Shown: positions 24,913 through 32,862, numbered from the stretch's first letter. The stretch: DNA of 34,176 bases from Streptomyces sp. GC420 (GCF_009916105.1 NZ_JAAAXQ010000031.1:1-34176), one strand, 5' to 3'. Notes: generated by a model from the letters alone, not told the origin. Program-made: numbers and translations.

Positions 24913-25655
24913 AACGCCGCCGCTCCCGGGCCGGGACGGGCGGCCCGCAGACAGTAGCCGACACCGCGGATCGTCTGGATGAGCTGTGGCTCGAACCGGT
25001 CTATCTTGCGCCGCAGATTGCGTACGTAGGTATCGACGATGCGGGCGTCTCCCGCGAAGTCGTAGTGCCAGACCTCGGACAGAATCTCCTTCTTGCCCAC
25101 GACGCGTTCCGGCTGCGCCAGCAAACAGACCAACAGCCGGAACTCCGTGGGCGACAGCTGGATCGGCAGGCCCGCCCGCCACACCTCGTGCGTCTGCTCG
25201 TCCAGTACCAGATCGGCGTACCGCAGGGGCGGCCGCCTGGCGCCGTCACCCCGTGGCATGTCACTACGCCGCAGGATTGCGCGGATCCGCAGCAGGACCT
25301 CTTGCACATGGAAGGGCTTGGTGACGTAGTCGTCCCCGCCGGAGCTGAGACCGATGATGCGGTCCTCGACGTCGGTGCGGGCCGTCAGGAACAGCACGGG
25401 TGTGTAGACGCCCTCCGCGCGCAGGTGACGGGTCACCGCGAAGCCGTCGATGTCCGGGAGACCCACGTCCAGCAGGATCAGATCCGGCTGGCTGCGGCCC
25501 GCCTCGAACATGGCCGTCCGGCCGGTGTCGGCGGTGTTGACCGCGTATCCGGCGGCGTGCAGAGCGGACGTGAGCAGGGTGCGGATGCTGGGGTCGTCCT
25601 CGACCACGAGCACGTTGTGTCTGGGCGGCGCGGGCACTGACGGCGCGACGGGCAT
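24909..25655 (-). CDS. OmpR/PhoB-family response regulator
   Basis: A 248-residue regulator. The receiver domain has the acidic pair in VVEDD, phospho-acceptor Asp63 (LLDVGLPD), Thr in FLTAR and Lys113 (VTKPF). The C-terminal winged helix is of the OmpR type (IQLSPTEFRLLVCLLAQPER; VDTYVRNLRRKIDRFEP; IRGVGYCLR). It is coupled to the sensor kinase through a GTGA overlap. It starts 92 bp after the CotH-type gene, beyond a strong stem-loop, so it may have its own promoter or depend on read-through. A likely target is the VTC-led operon itself. Confidence 0.93.
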   Translation of the reverse strand: MPVAPSVPAPPRHNVLVVEDDPSIRTLLTSALHAAGYAVNTADTGRTAMFEAGRSQPDLILLDVGLPDIDGFAVTRHLRAEGVYTPVLFLTARTDVEDRIIGLSSGGDDYVTKPFHVQEVLLRIRAILRRSDMPRGDGARRPPLRYADLVLDEQTHEVWRAGLPIQLSPTEFRLLVCLLAQPERVVGKKEILSEVWHYDFAGDARIVDTYVRNLRRKIDRFEPQLIQTIRGVGYCLRAARPGPGAAAL

Positions 25656-25694
25656 GGAGTTTCCTTCGCTGGTGCGGGGTTGGATGTGACCGAA

Positions 25695-25740
25695 CGCCCC
25701 GGACGGCGTCCCACGGGGGAAGGAACTGCCGTCCGGGGCG
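25695..25740 (-). terminator. Stem-loop between the CotH gene and the two-component genes
   Basis: CGCCCCGGACGG (25695-25706) and CCGTCCGGGGCG (25729-25740) form a perfect 12-bp stem with a 22-base loop, starting 7 bases past the CotH stop. It should end or attenuate the VTC-DUF4956-CotH transcript ahead of the response regulator. Confidence 0.72.
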
Positions 25741-25747
25741 CCGGGGA

Positions 25748-27484
25748 TCAGCCGGTCACCTCCTTGTTCTTGCTCAGCGCCTCAGTGCGCTCGGTGACCG
25801 TCTTGCGCAGCTTTTCGACGGCGGAGTCCAGCTCTTTGCCGTCGGCACCGGCCTTCCCCGCCTGTTCGGCGATGTCATTCAGCGTCTTCAGAGCGTTCCC
25901 AGAGCCGTAGAACTTCTCGTACAGCTCCTTGTAGGCCTTCTTGTAGACGGGATCGAAGGTGTCCGAGTCCAGGAAGCGTTCCTTCAAGGGGTGGCCCATG
26001 AGGCTGCCACGCCCGCCGCCTTCGCCTCGGCCGCCCTGACCGCCCGGCATTCCCTCCGGCAGGTCTTCCGGTATCCCCGACGGCATGCCCTCCGGCAGGC
26101 CTTCCGGTATCCCCGACGGCATTCCCTCGGGTATCCCCGACGGCGCTCCAGAGGGTATGTTCTGCGCCCCCTGGCCACCTGTGCCCTGGCCGCTTTGGCC
26201 GCTTCGCCCGTTGGCAGCGCCTCCGCCACCACCGAGAGCGCCGCCCATGCCCATGTCGTCGTCCGGGCCCGACGTCGCGTCGCCGCTGAAGGTGAGGTTG
26301 TAGTCCCACCCGAGGACCGAGAACTTCTTGGTGTCCAGGTCGTACCACAACAGGTAGTTCTTGCCCGGTCCGGCCATGTCGTCGAAGTTCATCAGCAGGT
26401 TCTGCGCCGCGAGGTACGTGGCCAGCGACTCGACGTCCACGTGCTGGTCGAGTTCCTTCTCGAACTCCTCGTCCGATGCCTGGTTGGCCCACTTGATGAG
26501 CTTCATGACCGGCTCCAGGTCCTGGCTGCCGACCTTGTTGAGCTGTTCGAACGAGTCCTCGTAGTCGGTCGGATCGTCACCCTTGTACTCGAAGTTACCG
26601 CTGGCCCGCGCCTTGTACAGGACTCCGTTGCCGTCGCCGATGGACTCGGCGTACTCCGTGTCCGGGCTCTCGACCATCAGCCGGGTGGCGACCGGACGGC
26701 TGTTCACCTTCACCGACGTGAAGGCGTACCGCTCGTTCTTCCAGCCGGTGGTGTCCGTCAGGCTCAGCGAGAGTGCCTCGTTCACCGGTACCTGGCCGTT
26801 GCTGCCGGGGCGCAGCGAGATCTCACGCTCGCCCTGGTAGGCGCGGCCTTCGACGAACTCGTCCACCTTGATGAGCCACGGCAGTTCCTCGGGCTTCTTC
26901 TCGGAGAGGTTGTACTGCGTGATCCCGCCCATGGCACCGCCGGGACCGCCGGGACCGCCGCCGTTGTCCTGGCCGCGGTCCCGGCCCCCGGTCCCGTCGT
27001 CCTGCGACTGGTCCGGGGCGCCCTGCGCGGCTCCTTCGGGCATGGTCCGGCCGCCACCGGGCATGCCCTGGCTGGTTCCGCGCAGGGACATCAGGGTGGA
27101 GTTCCCTTTCAGGCGGATCCCGACGTCCTCGAGATACACGCCGTCGATGGTGAGGTCGGCCTCGATGTACTCCTTGGTGCCGTCCTCCCGGAACTCCTTC
27201 ATCATCTTGTCGAACTCGGTCTGTTCGTACTCGAGTTGGACCAAGTGGGACACCGACGTGTCGTACAGGTCGACCGTGCCCTGCACGTCGTCCGTGATCG
27301 TGTCGGCCTCCACGCTGGAAGACGAGGTGACATACGGCGATATGCGGGCGTCGCCAAAGAAATAGACCATCGTCGCCAGACCCGCGCACAGGGCCGCAGC
27401 CGGCTTCCAGTGGTGCCGCAACCGTACGGGCACTCGGTCCCGCAGACGTCGCGGCCTGCGTACCGTCGCGCCGTCGCTCATCAC
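25748..27484 (-). CDS. Membrane-anchored CotH-type kinase
   Basis: A 578-residue protein. A basic cytoplasmic head is followed by one membrane anchor (residues about 28-45, AAALCAGLATMVYFFGD), then an extracytoplasmic CotH kinase domain. Marks of the family are VGIRLKGNST (near 121-130), LYKARASGNFEY, NLLMNFDDMAGPGKNYLLWY (near 360-375) and VLGWDYNLTFSG (near 391), with the conserved Asp residues present. CotH in Bacillus phosphorylates spore-coat proteins. Two low-complexity inserts interrupt the domain: a Gly/Pro-rich block (about 143-190) and a PSGIPEGMP repeat block (about 442-480). The last 60 residues are charged and helical. Its ATG overlaps the DUF4956 stop (ATGA). The substrate is unknown. 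Confidence 0.88.
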   Translation of the reverse strand: MMSDGATVRRPRRLRDRVPVRLRHHWKPAAALCAGLATMVYFFGDARISPYVTSSSSVEADTITDDVQGTVDLYDTSVSHLVQLEYEQTEFDKMMKEFREDGTKEYIEADLTIDGVYLEDVGIRLKGNSTLMSLRGTSQGMPGGGRTMPEGAAQGAPDQSQDDGTGGRDRGQDNGGGPGGPGGAMGGITQYNLSEKKPEELPWLIKVDEFVEGRAYQGEREISLRPGSNGQVPVNEALSLSLTDTTGWKNERYAFTSVKVNSRPVATRLMVESPDTEYAESIGDGNGVLYKARASGNFEYKGDDPTDYEDSFEQLNKVGSQDLEPVMKLIKWANQASDEEFEKELDQHVDVESLATYLAAQNLLMNFDDMAGPGKNYLLWYDLDTKKFSVLGWDYNLTFSGDATSGPDDDMGMGGALGGGGGAANGRSGQSGQGTGGQGAQNIPSGAPSGIPEGMPSGIPEGLPEGMPSGIPEDLPEGMPGGQGGRGEGGGRGSLMGHPLKERFLDSDTFDPVYKKAYKELYEKFYGSGNALKTLNDIAEQAGKAGADGKELDSAVEKLRKTVTERTEALSKNKEVTG

Positions 27485-28158
27485 AGGTCAGTCGTGTCGT
27501 AACCGGTCAGGACGGTCACCCGCTGACCGGAGGTGCGTTCCTGCAGCGCGGTCACCAGGTCGCTGGGTTCGGTGCCCTTCTTCATGCGCACCGTGTAGAA
27601 CACCTCGGTCAGCGCCCCGCCCCGGATCGTCTCCGTGCTCACCAGCTCGAACTCACTGGTGTAGCGGATGAGGACGTCGCGGATGTCCGAGGAGTAGTCC
27701 TCGCCGGCCGGAACCTGGACCTTGACGACCTGGCGCTGAACGTTGAGCGCGAACCAGTCGAACTTGTACATCACGACGATGACGGCGCTGATCACCACCG
27801 CGGCAACCGCGGCGAGGGTGTAGAAACGGGAGCCGGCGGCCATGCCCACCGCCATGGCCAGGAAGATGAAGCCGACGTCCCTGGTCTCCTTGACCGCGTT
27901 CCGGAACCGGACCACGGACAGTGCTCCGACCAGCGAGAACGCCCGCGCCAGGTTGGACCCGACGACCAGCATGATCATCGCGACGATCATGCCGACGATG
28001 ACGAGGGTCTGAACGTAGGACTGGCTGTAGGAGACGTTGCGGTGCGTGTACCGGTAGACGTAGCCGATCATCGTGCTGAGGATGAACGACAGCGCCATGG
28101 CCGCGACCACGTCGGTGACGCTGAACGTACCGCTGAGTTCCTGCAGATCGAAGTTCAC
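27481..28158 (-). CDS. DUF4956 membrane protein
   Basis: A 225-residue protein with four predicted membrane helices in its N-terminal half (VVAAMALSFILSTMIGYVY; LVIVGMIVAMIMLVVGSNLA; FIFLAMAVGMAAGSRFYTL; AAVVISAVIVVMYKFDWFAL). A conserved loop (FSLVGALSVVRFRNAVKETR) follows the second helix, and a soluble alpha/beta C-terminal domain completes it. This is the DUF4956 pattern. The family's activity is unknown, but it recurs beside VTC-domain polyphosphate polymerases and CotH proteins. Both ends overlap neighbours by 4 bp (GTGA with VTC, ATGA with CotH), implying fixed stoichiometry and probably a physical complex. Confidence 0.9.
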   Translation of the reverse strand: MNFDLQELSGTFSVTDVVAAMALSFILSTMIGYVYRYTHRNVSYSQSYVQTLVIVGMIVAMIMLVVGSNLARAFSLVGALSVVRFRNAVKETRDVGFIFLAMAVGMAAGSRFYTLAAVAAVVISAVIVVMYKFDWFALNVQRQVVKVQVPAGEDYSSDIRDVLIRYTSEFELVSTETIRGGALTEVFYTVRMKKGTEPSDLVTALQERTSGQRVTVLTGYDTTDL

Positions 28159-29078
28159 TGTGCTCCTGCTTTCAAGGGCGCCTCGGGCGCCGACCGCTGC
28201 TGGGGCAGCGACTGCTCGGTGGGGGTGGGCGGCGGACAGTCCACCTCGTTGAGGTGGAAGACGGATCGGGGCGCCAGCCCGAACGCCTCGATGGACTGCA
28301 CGTACTTGGAGACCCTGATGAGGCTGAGGTTCCGGCGTGCGGCAAGGTCCGTGATCCAGTGCGGGGTTCGCTCGTTGACCTTGATCTCCATCACCGACAT
28401 GTGAGGTGGGATGGTGAACCGGTTCTCGGGGGTCGCGATACCGAAGTGGAAGTCCCGGTCCCGGCCGCGGATGCGCCGGTCGAAGGTCACCCGCAGTCCG
28501 GTGTCCGCGTGTCGACCGACCAGTGCCTCGCGCTGGTAGCCGGTGATCGCGGTAGGCTGCAGGTTGAGCCGTATGACCAGTTCGAGCACCTCGTGGATGA
28601 AGGCACGTTCCTTCGGCGAGTGCTCCACCAGCTCACGGCCGTCGCACAGCTGCCGGGCGGCACCGTAAGGGAGAGTGATGCGGCGCTTCTGCGTGACCCG
28701 GTTGACGCGTTGCTTGATCTCCACGCAGACCGGGGACTCGTCTGTGACGCCGTCCAGGTCCCCGTAGTGGCGGATGCGCAGCTTGCGCCGGAACTTCAGG
28801 CCCTCGATCTTCTCCCAGTAGAAGCGCAGTTGCGGGGTGTCGTAGTAGAGACTCCACACGCCGTAACCGCCGGCTGGACTGTTCAGGTCACGGTCCATCC
28901 GCTCGGCCAGCTCGTCCCGGATCTCGGCCGCCTCCTCGACCGGCACGAGGTACTTCAGCTCGAACCGGTTGAACGCGTGCAGCCTGCTGGCCACGTGCAA
29001 CGGCTGTTCCTCCGCCGGATCTTGGTCCTCCTCCCGGCTCGGCGACTTCCGCCGTGTGGTCACCGGTAGTGCCACCAT
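28155..29078 (-). CDS. VTC-domain polyphosphate polymerase
   Basis: About 307 residues, almost entirely a VTC (triphosphate tunnel) domain: FNRFELKYLVP, FRRKLRIRHYG with the basic RxRxR strand, CVEIKQRVNRVTQKRR with an ExK pair, VTFDRRIRGRD, and SVMEIKVNERTPHW, ending RVSKYVQSIEAFGLAP. The tunnel Lys/Arg/Glu residues expected from yeast Vtc4 appear present, so catalysis of polyphosphate from ATP is plausible. No membrane segment is seen; DUF4956 would supply the membrane part. An AAGGAGG site lies 3 bases before ATG 29078 and 6 bases before an in-frame GTG at 29075; an upstream ATG at 29120 is less likely. It is the first gene of the operon. Confidence 0.9.
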   Translation of the reverse strand: MVALPVTTRRKSPSREEDQDPAEEQPLHVASRLHAFNRFELKYLVPVEEAAEIRDELAERMDRDLNSPAGGYGVWSLYYDTPQLRFYWEKIEGLKFRRKLRIRHYGDLDGVTDESPVCVEIKQRVNRVTQKRRITLPYGAARQLCDGRELVEHSPKERAFIHEVLELVIRLNLQPTAITGYQREALVGRHADTGLRVTFDRRIRGRDRDFHFGIATPENRFTIPPHMSVMEIKVNERTPHWITDLAARRNLSLIRVSKYVQSIEAFGLAPRSVFHLNEVDCPPPTPTEQSLPQQRSAPEAPLKAGAQ

Positions 29079-29888
29079 GTGCCTCCTTACATCCTGTGGC
29101 CCGGTCGGGCGACGCATCACACGAAACCGGTGGGATGTGAGAAGCAGCTGAGAATTGCGAGGTAATTCCAGGAGTATTCAAGATGGCCAGAAAGCGAACT
29201 GTGCGCGTTGACAAGCAATCGCAGTGCGGACATTTGACGCACTTGGGATGCGGAGCGCCGCGACCGCAGCGGCACATCGCCCAACGCTTGTCAGAGCCCT
29301 CGTAGACCGCGGAGGAGAAGGCGACCTGCCCCCGAGCGGCATACATGCCCCAGACGCGGCCGGTGAAGGAGGCGCAGGTGCCGGAGGTCAGATGGCGGCG
29401 CCCTGCCCGACGCCGCCGCGCACCGTTTCATCGCCGCGCAGCAGAGCTGGAACCAGCCCTCCCAGGCCCCGGCCGCCCCCTCAGCGCGAATGGCCCCGGT
29501 GGGGGCCCGTCTCACGGCGCGCCCCAGGCTGAGCCAGTAACCCCGTGCCCGCGGCCGTGAGCCCTCCGGTACGACGTGATCGGAGCGCGCCGGCAGAACG
29601 TCCCGGGCATGGTGACCGTGACTCCGCAGGAGGCCGGCGGCCCCCGAAGGTCTGTCCATGGAGTCCCGGGACAGCATCGGGGAAGCACGGACCGATCGGA
29701 GATCAGCAGAGGTCCTGTCGCCGCCCGCCGCCCGCGTTGTCGGCGGGCCCGCACCGCCTGCGACCTGTACCAAGCTGCTCTCTGCCGGTCGTCTGCGCAG
29801 GATGCGGTGTCGCCACGGGTGGCCGCCCGCAGAGGGGGCCGGGCCCACCGCGCCCCGGGTCAGGGGGACTGGCCTTCCGCGAGCGGGG
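29079..29888. other. 810-bp region without a convincing gene; probable promoter of the VTC operon
   Basis: The part nearest the VTC gene (about 29130-29240) is lower in GC and should hold the operon promoter. AATT occurs at 29153 and 29164, an 11-bp period that could be an OmpR-type half-site pair. From 29250 to 29858 all six frames show poor third-position bias or read as Arg/Pro-rich shadows. One short coding-like run near 29404-29490 (plus, HRFIAAQQSWNQPSQAPAAP) is unrecognised. I see nothing else I can support. Confidence 0.5.
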
Positions 29889-29916
29889 TCAGGGGGACTG
29901 GCCTTCCGCGAGCGGG
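29859..29916. repeat. 29-bp tandem duplication spanning a stop codon
   Basis: The unit beginning GTCAGGGGGACTGGCCTTCC occupies 29859-29887 and 29888-29916 without mismatch. The inner copy contains the stop and last eight codons of the double-HTH gene (minus strand); the outer copy repeats that gene end beyond the stop. Confidence 0.9.
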
Positions 29917-30668
29917 GACCGGGGCAGCACCAGGTCGCGTACGAGCCGGGCGGCCCGGTCGCGCCAGCGGACGGCGGCCTCCTCCCTGGCCGGATCGGGC
30001 GCGGAGGCCGGCGGCTGGTCCGCCGCGGCCTCCTGCGGGTCGTGGCCGGCGCGGCCCGCAGTGGGCATGGGCAGGCCCCGGCGGTGGGCGTCGGCCCGTT
30101 CCCACGCCTGCTCCCACAGGCGCGCCCTGGCCGAGCCGGGCCGGACACCTCCGCAGACCTCCACGAAGGCCATCAGCAGGTTCTTGGACGGCATTCGCCT
30201 GCCGCTGAGCACCGCGCTGAGGGTGCTGCGCGGCATGACGCCGACGCCGGCCTCCTCGGACAGGGCGCGCAGGGACTTGTTGCCGTGCGTGAAGCGCATC
30301 TCGCGCATGGCGTCGAGTAGTTCGATGGGTTCCCGGATGTACTGGGGCGGCAGGGCCGGGTGCCGCCTGGCGGCCGCGCTGCCCGGAGGAGCCGTGGCCG
30401 CTTCCGCCTTCTTCCAGAGCCGTGCGGCGTACTGCTCGTCGCCGCCGCACACCCGCACATAGGTCTGGACGACGTTCCAGGCCGGCAGTCGCGTGCCCCG
30501 GTCCGCGTGGTGGAACCGCAGGTGAGGGACCGGGGAGTGAGGATCGGTGGTCGCTTGCCGCGCCATCTGGCGGTAGCTCAGCCCCGAACGCCGGCGCAGT
30601 GACCGAAGCCACTGCGCCAGCTCGGTGAGCGGGGCCGGCGTCGCCAGGGCGCTGGTTTCGCACCCCAT
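29889..30668 (-). CDS. Double helix-turn-helix DNA-binding protein
   Basis: A 259-residue protein with two tandem HTH-like halves. The first is ELAQWLRSLRRRSGLSYRQM... ending TYVRVCGGDEQYAARLWKKA. The second is GNKSLRALSEEAGVGVMPRS, TLSAVLSGRRMPSKNLLMAF and VEVCGG...LWEQAWERA. The repeated 'V.VCGG' plus Trp/Ala helix suggests an internal duplication of an XRE-like unit, as seen in Streptomyces regulators. The C-terminal 60 residues are Ala/Asp/Arg-rich and probably disordered, ending SPLAEGQSP. It begins 13 bases after the stop of the small membrane protein gene, within the same transcript. Targets are unknown. Confidence 0.8.
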   Translation of the reverse strand: MGCETSALATPAPLTELAQWLRSLRRRSGLSYRQMARQATTDPHSPVPHLRFHHADRGTRLPAWNVVQTYVRVCGGDEQYAARLWKKAEAATAPPGSAAARRHPALPPQYIREPIELLDAMREMRFTHGNKSLRALSEEAGVGVMPRSTLSAVLSGRRMPSKNLLMAFVEVCGGVRPGSARARLWEQAWERADAHRRGLPMPTAGRAGHDPQEAAADQPPASAPDPAREEAAVRWRDRAARLVRDLVLPRSPLAEGQSP

Positions 30669-30681
30669 GGACGCCGCCCCC

Positions 30682-30915
30682 TTACGCGCCGCGGCCGGTG
30701 AAGACGACGACCGCCCGGCGGATCAGTTCGACGGCCAGGAGGCCGCCGGCGACGAGCGTGGTGATGATGACCTCGAGGGGCTGGCCCAGGGCCGCCATGG
30801 CGGCGGTCAGGAGCAGCACCACCACCACGATGACCACGGCCGGGGCCGGCAGCTGGGAGCTGCCGGCGGCGGCCGGGCCCTGCACGCATGCGTGCGCGGG
30901 TCCGCGCTTCTTCAT
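30682..30915 (-). CDS. Small two-helix membrane protein
   Basis: A 77-residue protein (MKKRGPAHACVQGPAAAGS) with a first membrane helix VVIVVVVLLLTAAMAAL and a second, VIITTLVAGGLLAVELIRRA, ending in a short basic tail. GAGGAG lies six bases before ATG 30915; a GTG at 30945 would add MSSSNDRGEQ. It is co-transcribed with the downstream double-HTH regulator. No family is recognised; small membrane proteins beside such regulators also occur in actinobacterial plasmid genes, but that link is weak. Its leader carries one copy of the 25-bp repeat found again at 32089. Confidence 0.7.
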   Translation of the reverse strand: MKKRGPAHACVQGPAAAGSSQLPAPAVVIVVVVLLLTAAMAALGQPLEVIITTLVAGGLLAVELIRRAVVVFTGRGA

Positions 30916-30920
30916 TTGTT

Positions 30921-30945
30921 CTCCTCGGTCGTTGCTACTCGACAC
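30921..30945 (-). repeat. 25-bp dispersed repeat, copy 1 (leader of the small membrane protein)
   Basis: CTCCTCGGTCGTTGCTACTC plus GACAC. On the minus strand this is GTGTCGAGTAGCAACGACCG followed by AGGAG, the ribosome site of the small membrane protein. It matches 32089-32113 at 23 of 25 positions in the same orientation. Confidence 0.8.
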
Positions 30946-31333
30946 GAGGCTCCGTAGACGACGATCCCCCGGCCTTGCAGAGCAGGGGGATCAGGAACCT
31001 CAATTGCACAGCTTTCTGCCCGCGCCGTAAGGGCGTAAAGAGGCCAATAAGACCGGCGTTTCGTCCCGTCCCAGTTGCACGGAACAATGCGGCGCCCAAA
31101 GGCGCAGGTCGTTCCGGGGGGCGCGTGGCCAGGTGTCTCGCACGCCCCCTGAAAAATCCAGCTTCCAGTGCTCTCCGGGCTCTTGAACGGGACGGATGAA
31201 ACGGTGAAGGTCTGGGGACAACCGCAGCAGGGCCGCAGAGCCCGGCTCGGGCCAGGCAGCCGACAGGCATGCCTGGGCATTTGTGGGTTCGGAAAGCGAA
31301 ATGCAGGCGAGTGCACCGGAGGGGGGACCTGAC

Positions 31334-32044
31334 ATGGCGACACGGTCACAGGTCATGGCAGGACCCGGCACCAGATTCGTCGTCCTGCTCGTGGACCCCA
31401 CCGCCTTCCGGCGTCCGCCGGACAGCGGCGCCGCAGCGGCCGGCAGGGCCTGCCACAGGCTTGCGCAGCTGCTCCACGGGACTCCGGCTCCGGCGCGCCC
31501 TGACGCCGACGCGGTATCCGCCTGGCTTCGGCCCGGTCCGCTCGCGGGCCCGGCACGGACGCAGGCGCGCGCACCGGAGGAGTCCGGGTGCGTGCGGTAC
31601 CGCTGCGCGGGTGCGTCGCCACCGGTCGACGGAGCCGGCGTGCGGGTGTCGTCGCCGTCTCCTGCCCGCTGCCGGTCCCGCGCAACTCCTGCGGACGGAT
31701 GGCGCACGCGCGGCCGGCGTCCACGCGCCCGCACCGTGGCTTCCGCGCGCTCGAAAGCCCGAGTCCTGAGCCTTTACCGGCCCTCCTCGGACCCGGCGAT
31801 ACCGCGCGACGAGCACGAGCGGTGCCGACGGATGCACCGGCCGACGGCCACGCCGCTCAGGCAGCCGGAGCCGCGCCCGGATCCACGTCTGAATCCCGGT
31901 CCTCGCCGTCGTACACGCGGGTTCGTGCGGCCCAGCGCGGACCGTGGGCGTGCCCGAGGCCGGCTGATGCCACGCGGCCATCGGTTCGCCGACGAGGACG
32001 GGACGGTGGCGGTACACAGGTATCGGCGCTACGGGCACGCGTAA
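31334..32044 (+). CDS. Hypothetical protein, weakly supported
   Basis: An open frame of 236 codons starts ATGGCGACACGG with GGAGGGG eight bases upstream. The first 75 residues (TRFVVLLVDPTAFRRPPDSG, then GRACHRLAQLLHG) have good codon bias and a plausible beta-alpha start. The remainder is Arg/Pro/Ala-rich and may be a shifted or read-through tail. A minus-strand frame across 31346-32113 has comparable composition and begins MSSSNGRGD at the second repeat copy, so the strand is not certain. No homology is recognised. Confidence 0.3.
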   Translation: MATRSQVMAGPGTRFVVLLVDPTAFRRPPDSGAAAAGRACHRLAQLLHGTPAPARPDADAVSAWLRPGPLAGPARTQARAPEESGCVRYRCAGASPPVDGAGVRVSSPSPARCRSRATPADGWRTRGRRPRARTVASARSKARVLSLYRPSSDPAIPRDEHERCRRMHRPTATPLRQPEPRPDPRLNPGPRRRTRGFVRPSADRGRARGRLMPRGHRFADEDGTVAVHRYRRYGHA

Positions 32045-32088
32045 ACCTTTCCTCTGCCGCGACCGGCAGCGCGGCCTACAATCGCGGT

Positions 32089-32113
32089 CTCCCCGGCCGT
32101 TGCTACTCGACAC
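32089..32113 (-). repeat. 25-bp dispersed repeat, copy 2
   Basis: CTCCCCGGCCGTTGCTACTC plus GACAC, two transitions away from the copy at 30921-30945, in the same orientation and 1168 bp apart. Read on the minus strand it would again open MSSSN-G-RG, but no clear gene follows and the ATG of copy 1 is replaced. Confidence 0.8.
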
Positions 32114-32335
32114 AAACAGGGGATTCGGGCATGCCCCGTTGCAGCGGAGCATGCCCACGGCGCAGCACCGCTGCGCAGCCTCCGGTGGTTCCTCGCTCTC
32201 CCGCGGCCGGCCGCCGCGAGAGACGCTGGACCGCCGGAGGCCATTCACTTGTCATCCCCGGGACGGAGTCACTGGACGTCCGAGCGGTTGGGCGACCATG
32301 AACTACGGACGTCGACCTGCCGCTGGCCTGCTCGC

Positions 32336-32862
32336 GTGACGCCCGCCGATGATCGACGGTTTCCTGCCGCGCTCGCTGCCGCTATGGCGGTCCCGTTCGA
32401 CTACGCCGAAGGCGAGGGGGTCGACTTCGAGCCCTTCCCGGCCTTCCTGTCCACCGAGGAGACCGCTGCCTGGTTGCGGGCCTGGACCGGCAACGGGGAG
32501 GTGAGTGGCGACGACCTCCGCGTATTCGGCCAGGACGGCTCCGGTGGGTACGCGGCGTTCTGGTTGATCCGCCCGAACCGGGCGCTGGTCGACCAGCCCG
32601 TTGTCTTCCTCGGCTCCGAGGGGGAGACCGGCGTTGTCGCACAAGACCTGGGCGACTTCCTGTGGCTCCTGGCCGATGGCCTCGGCCCCTGGGAAGCAGC
32701 CACCTCGTACGAGCAGGACCGCGTGCCATGCCCCAGCCAGAGCTGACGGCCATCGCGGAACGGTTCGCGCCAGGTCGGCGGCGGTCGGCCGCTGCCGTGA
32801 TCGAGCAAGTCACCCGGGAGTTTCCCGACTTCGACGATGCCATCATGGAGCTCTGCCGCTGA
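32336..32862 (+). pseudogene. SMI1/KNR4 (SUKH)-like protein, frameshifted
   Basis: From GTG 32336 the frame encodes TPADDRRFPAALAAAMAVPF, GVDFEPFPAFLSTEETAAWL, VFGQDGSGGYAAFWLIRP and QPVVFLGSEGETGVVAQDLG, then DFLWLLADGLGPWEAA. This matches SUKH-superfamily proteins used as immunity proteins and regulators. The natural C-terminus, PQPELTAIAERFAPGRRRSA ... FPDFDDAIMELCR, follows in another frame up to 32862, so a one- or two-base indel lies around 32715-32735. The frameshift leaves a product stopping at 32746. With the next gene it makes a pair of SUKH-like proteins, an arrangement typical of polymorphic-toxin immunity arrays. Confidence 0.72.

Noticed and set aside
23368-24957. Long plus-strand frame opposite the sensor kinase
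   Set aside because: Shadow; all kinase boxes are on the minus strand.
26046-26160. Possible CRISPR-like or collagen repeat array
   Set aside because: The repeats are short, in frame and uneven, and encode PSGIPEGM-type units of the CotH protein; there are no spacers of constant length.
25991-27502. Long plus-strand frame opposite the CotH gene, rich in Val/Leu
   Set aside because: Shadow of the kinase gene; it begins opposite the CotH repeats and has no ribosome site.
31346-32248. Minus-strand frame beginning upstream of the second 25-bp repeat
   Set aside because: Moderate codon bias but Arg/Pro-rich with no ribosome site at a good start, and it competes with a plus-strand frame that has one. 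Kept only as an alternative in the plus-strand entry.
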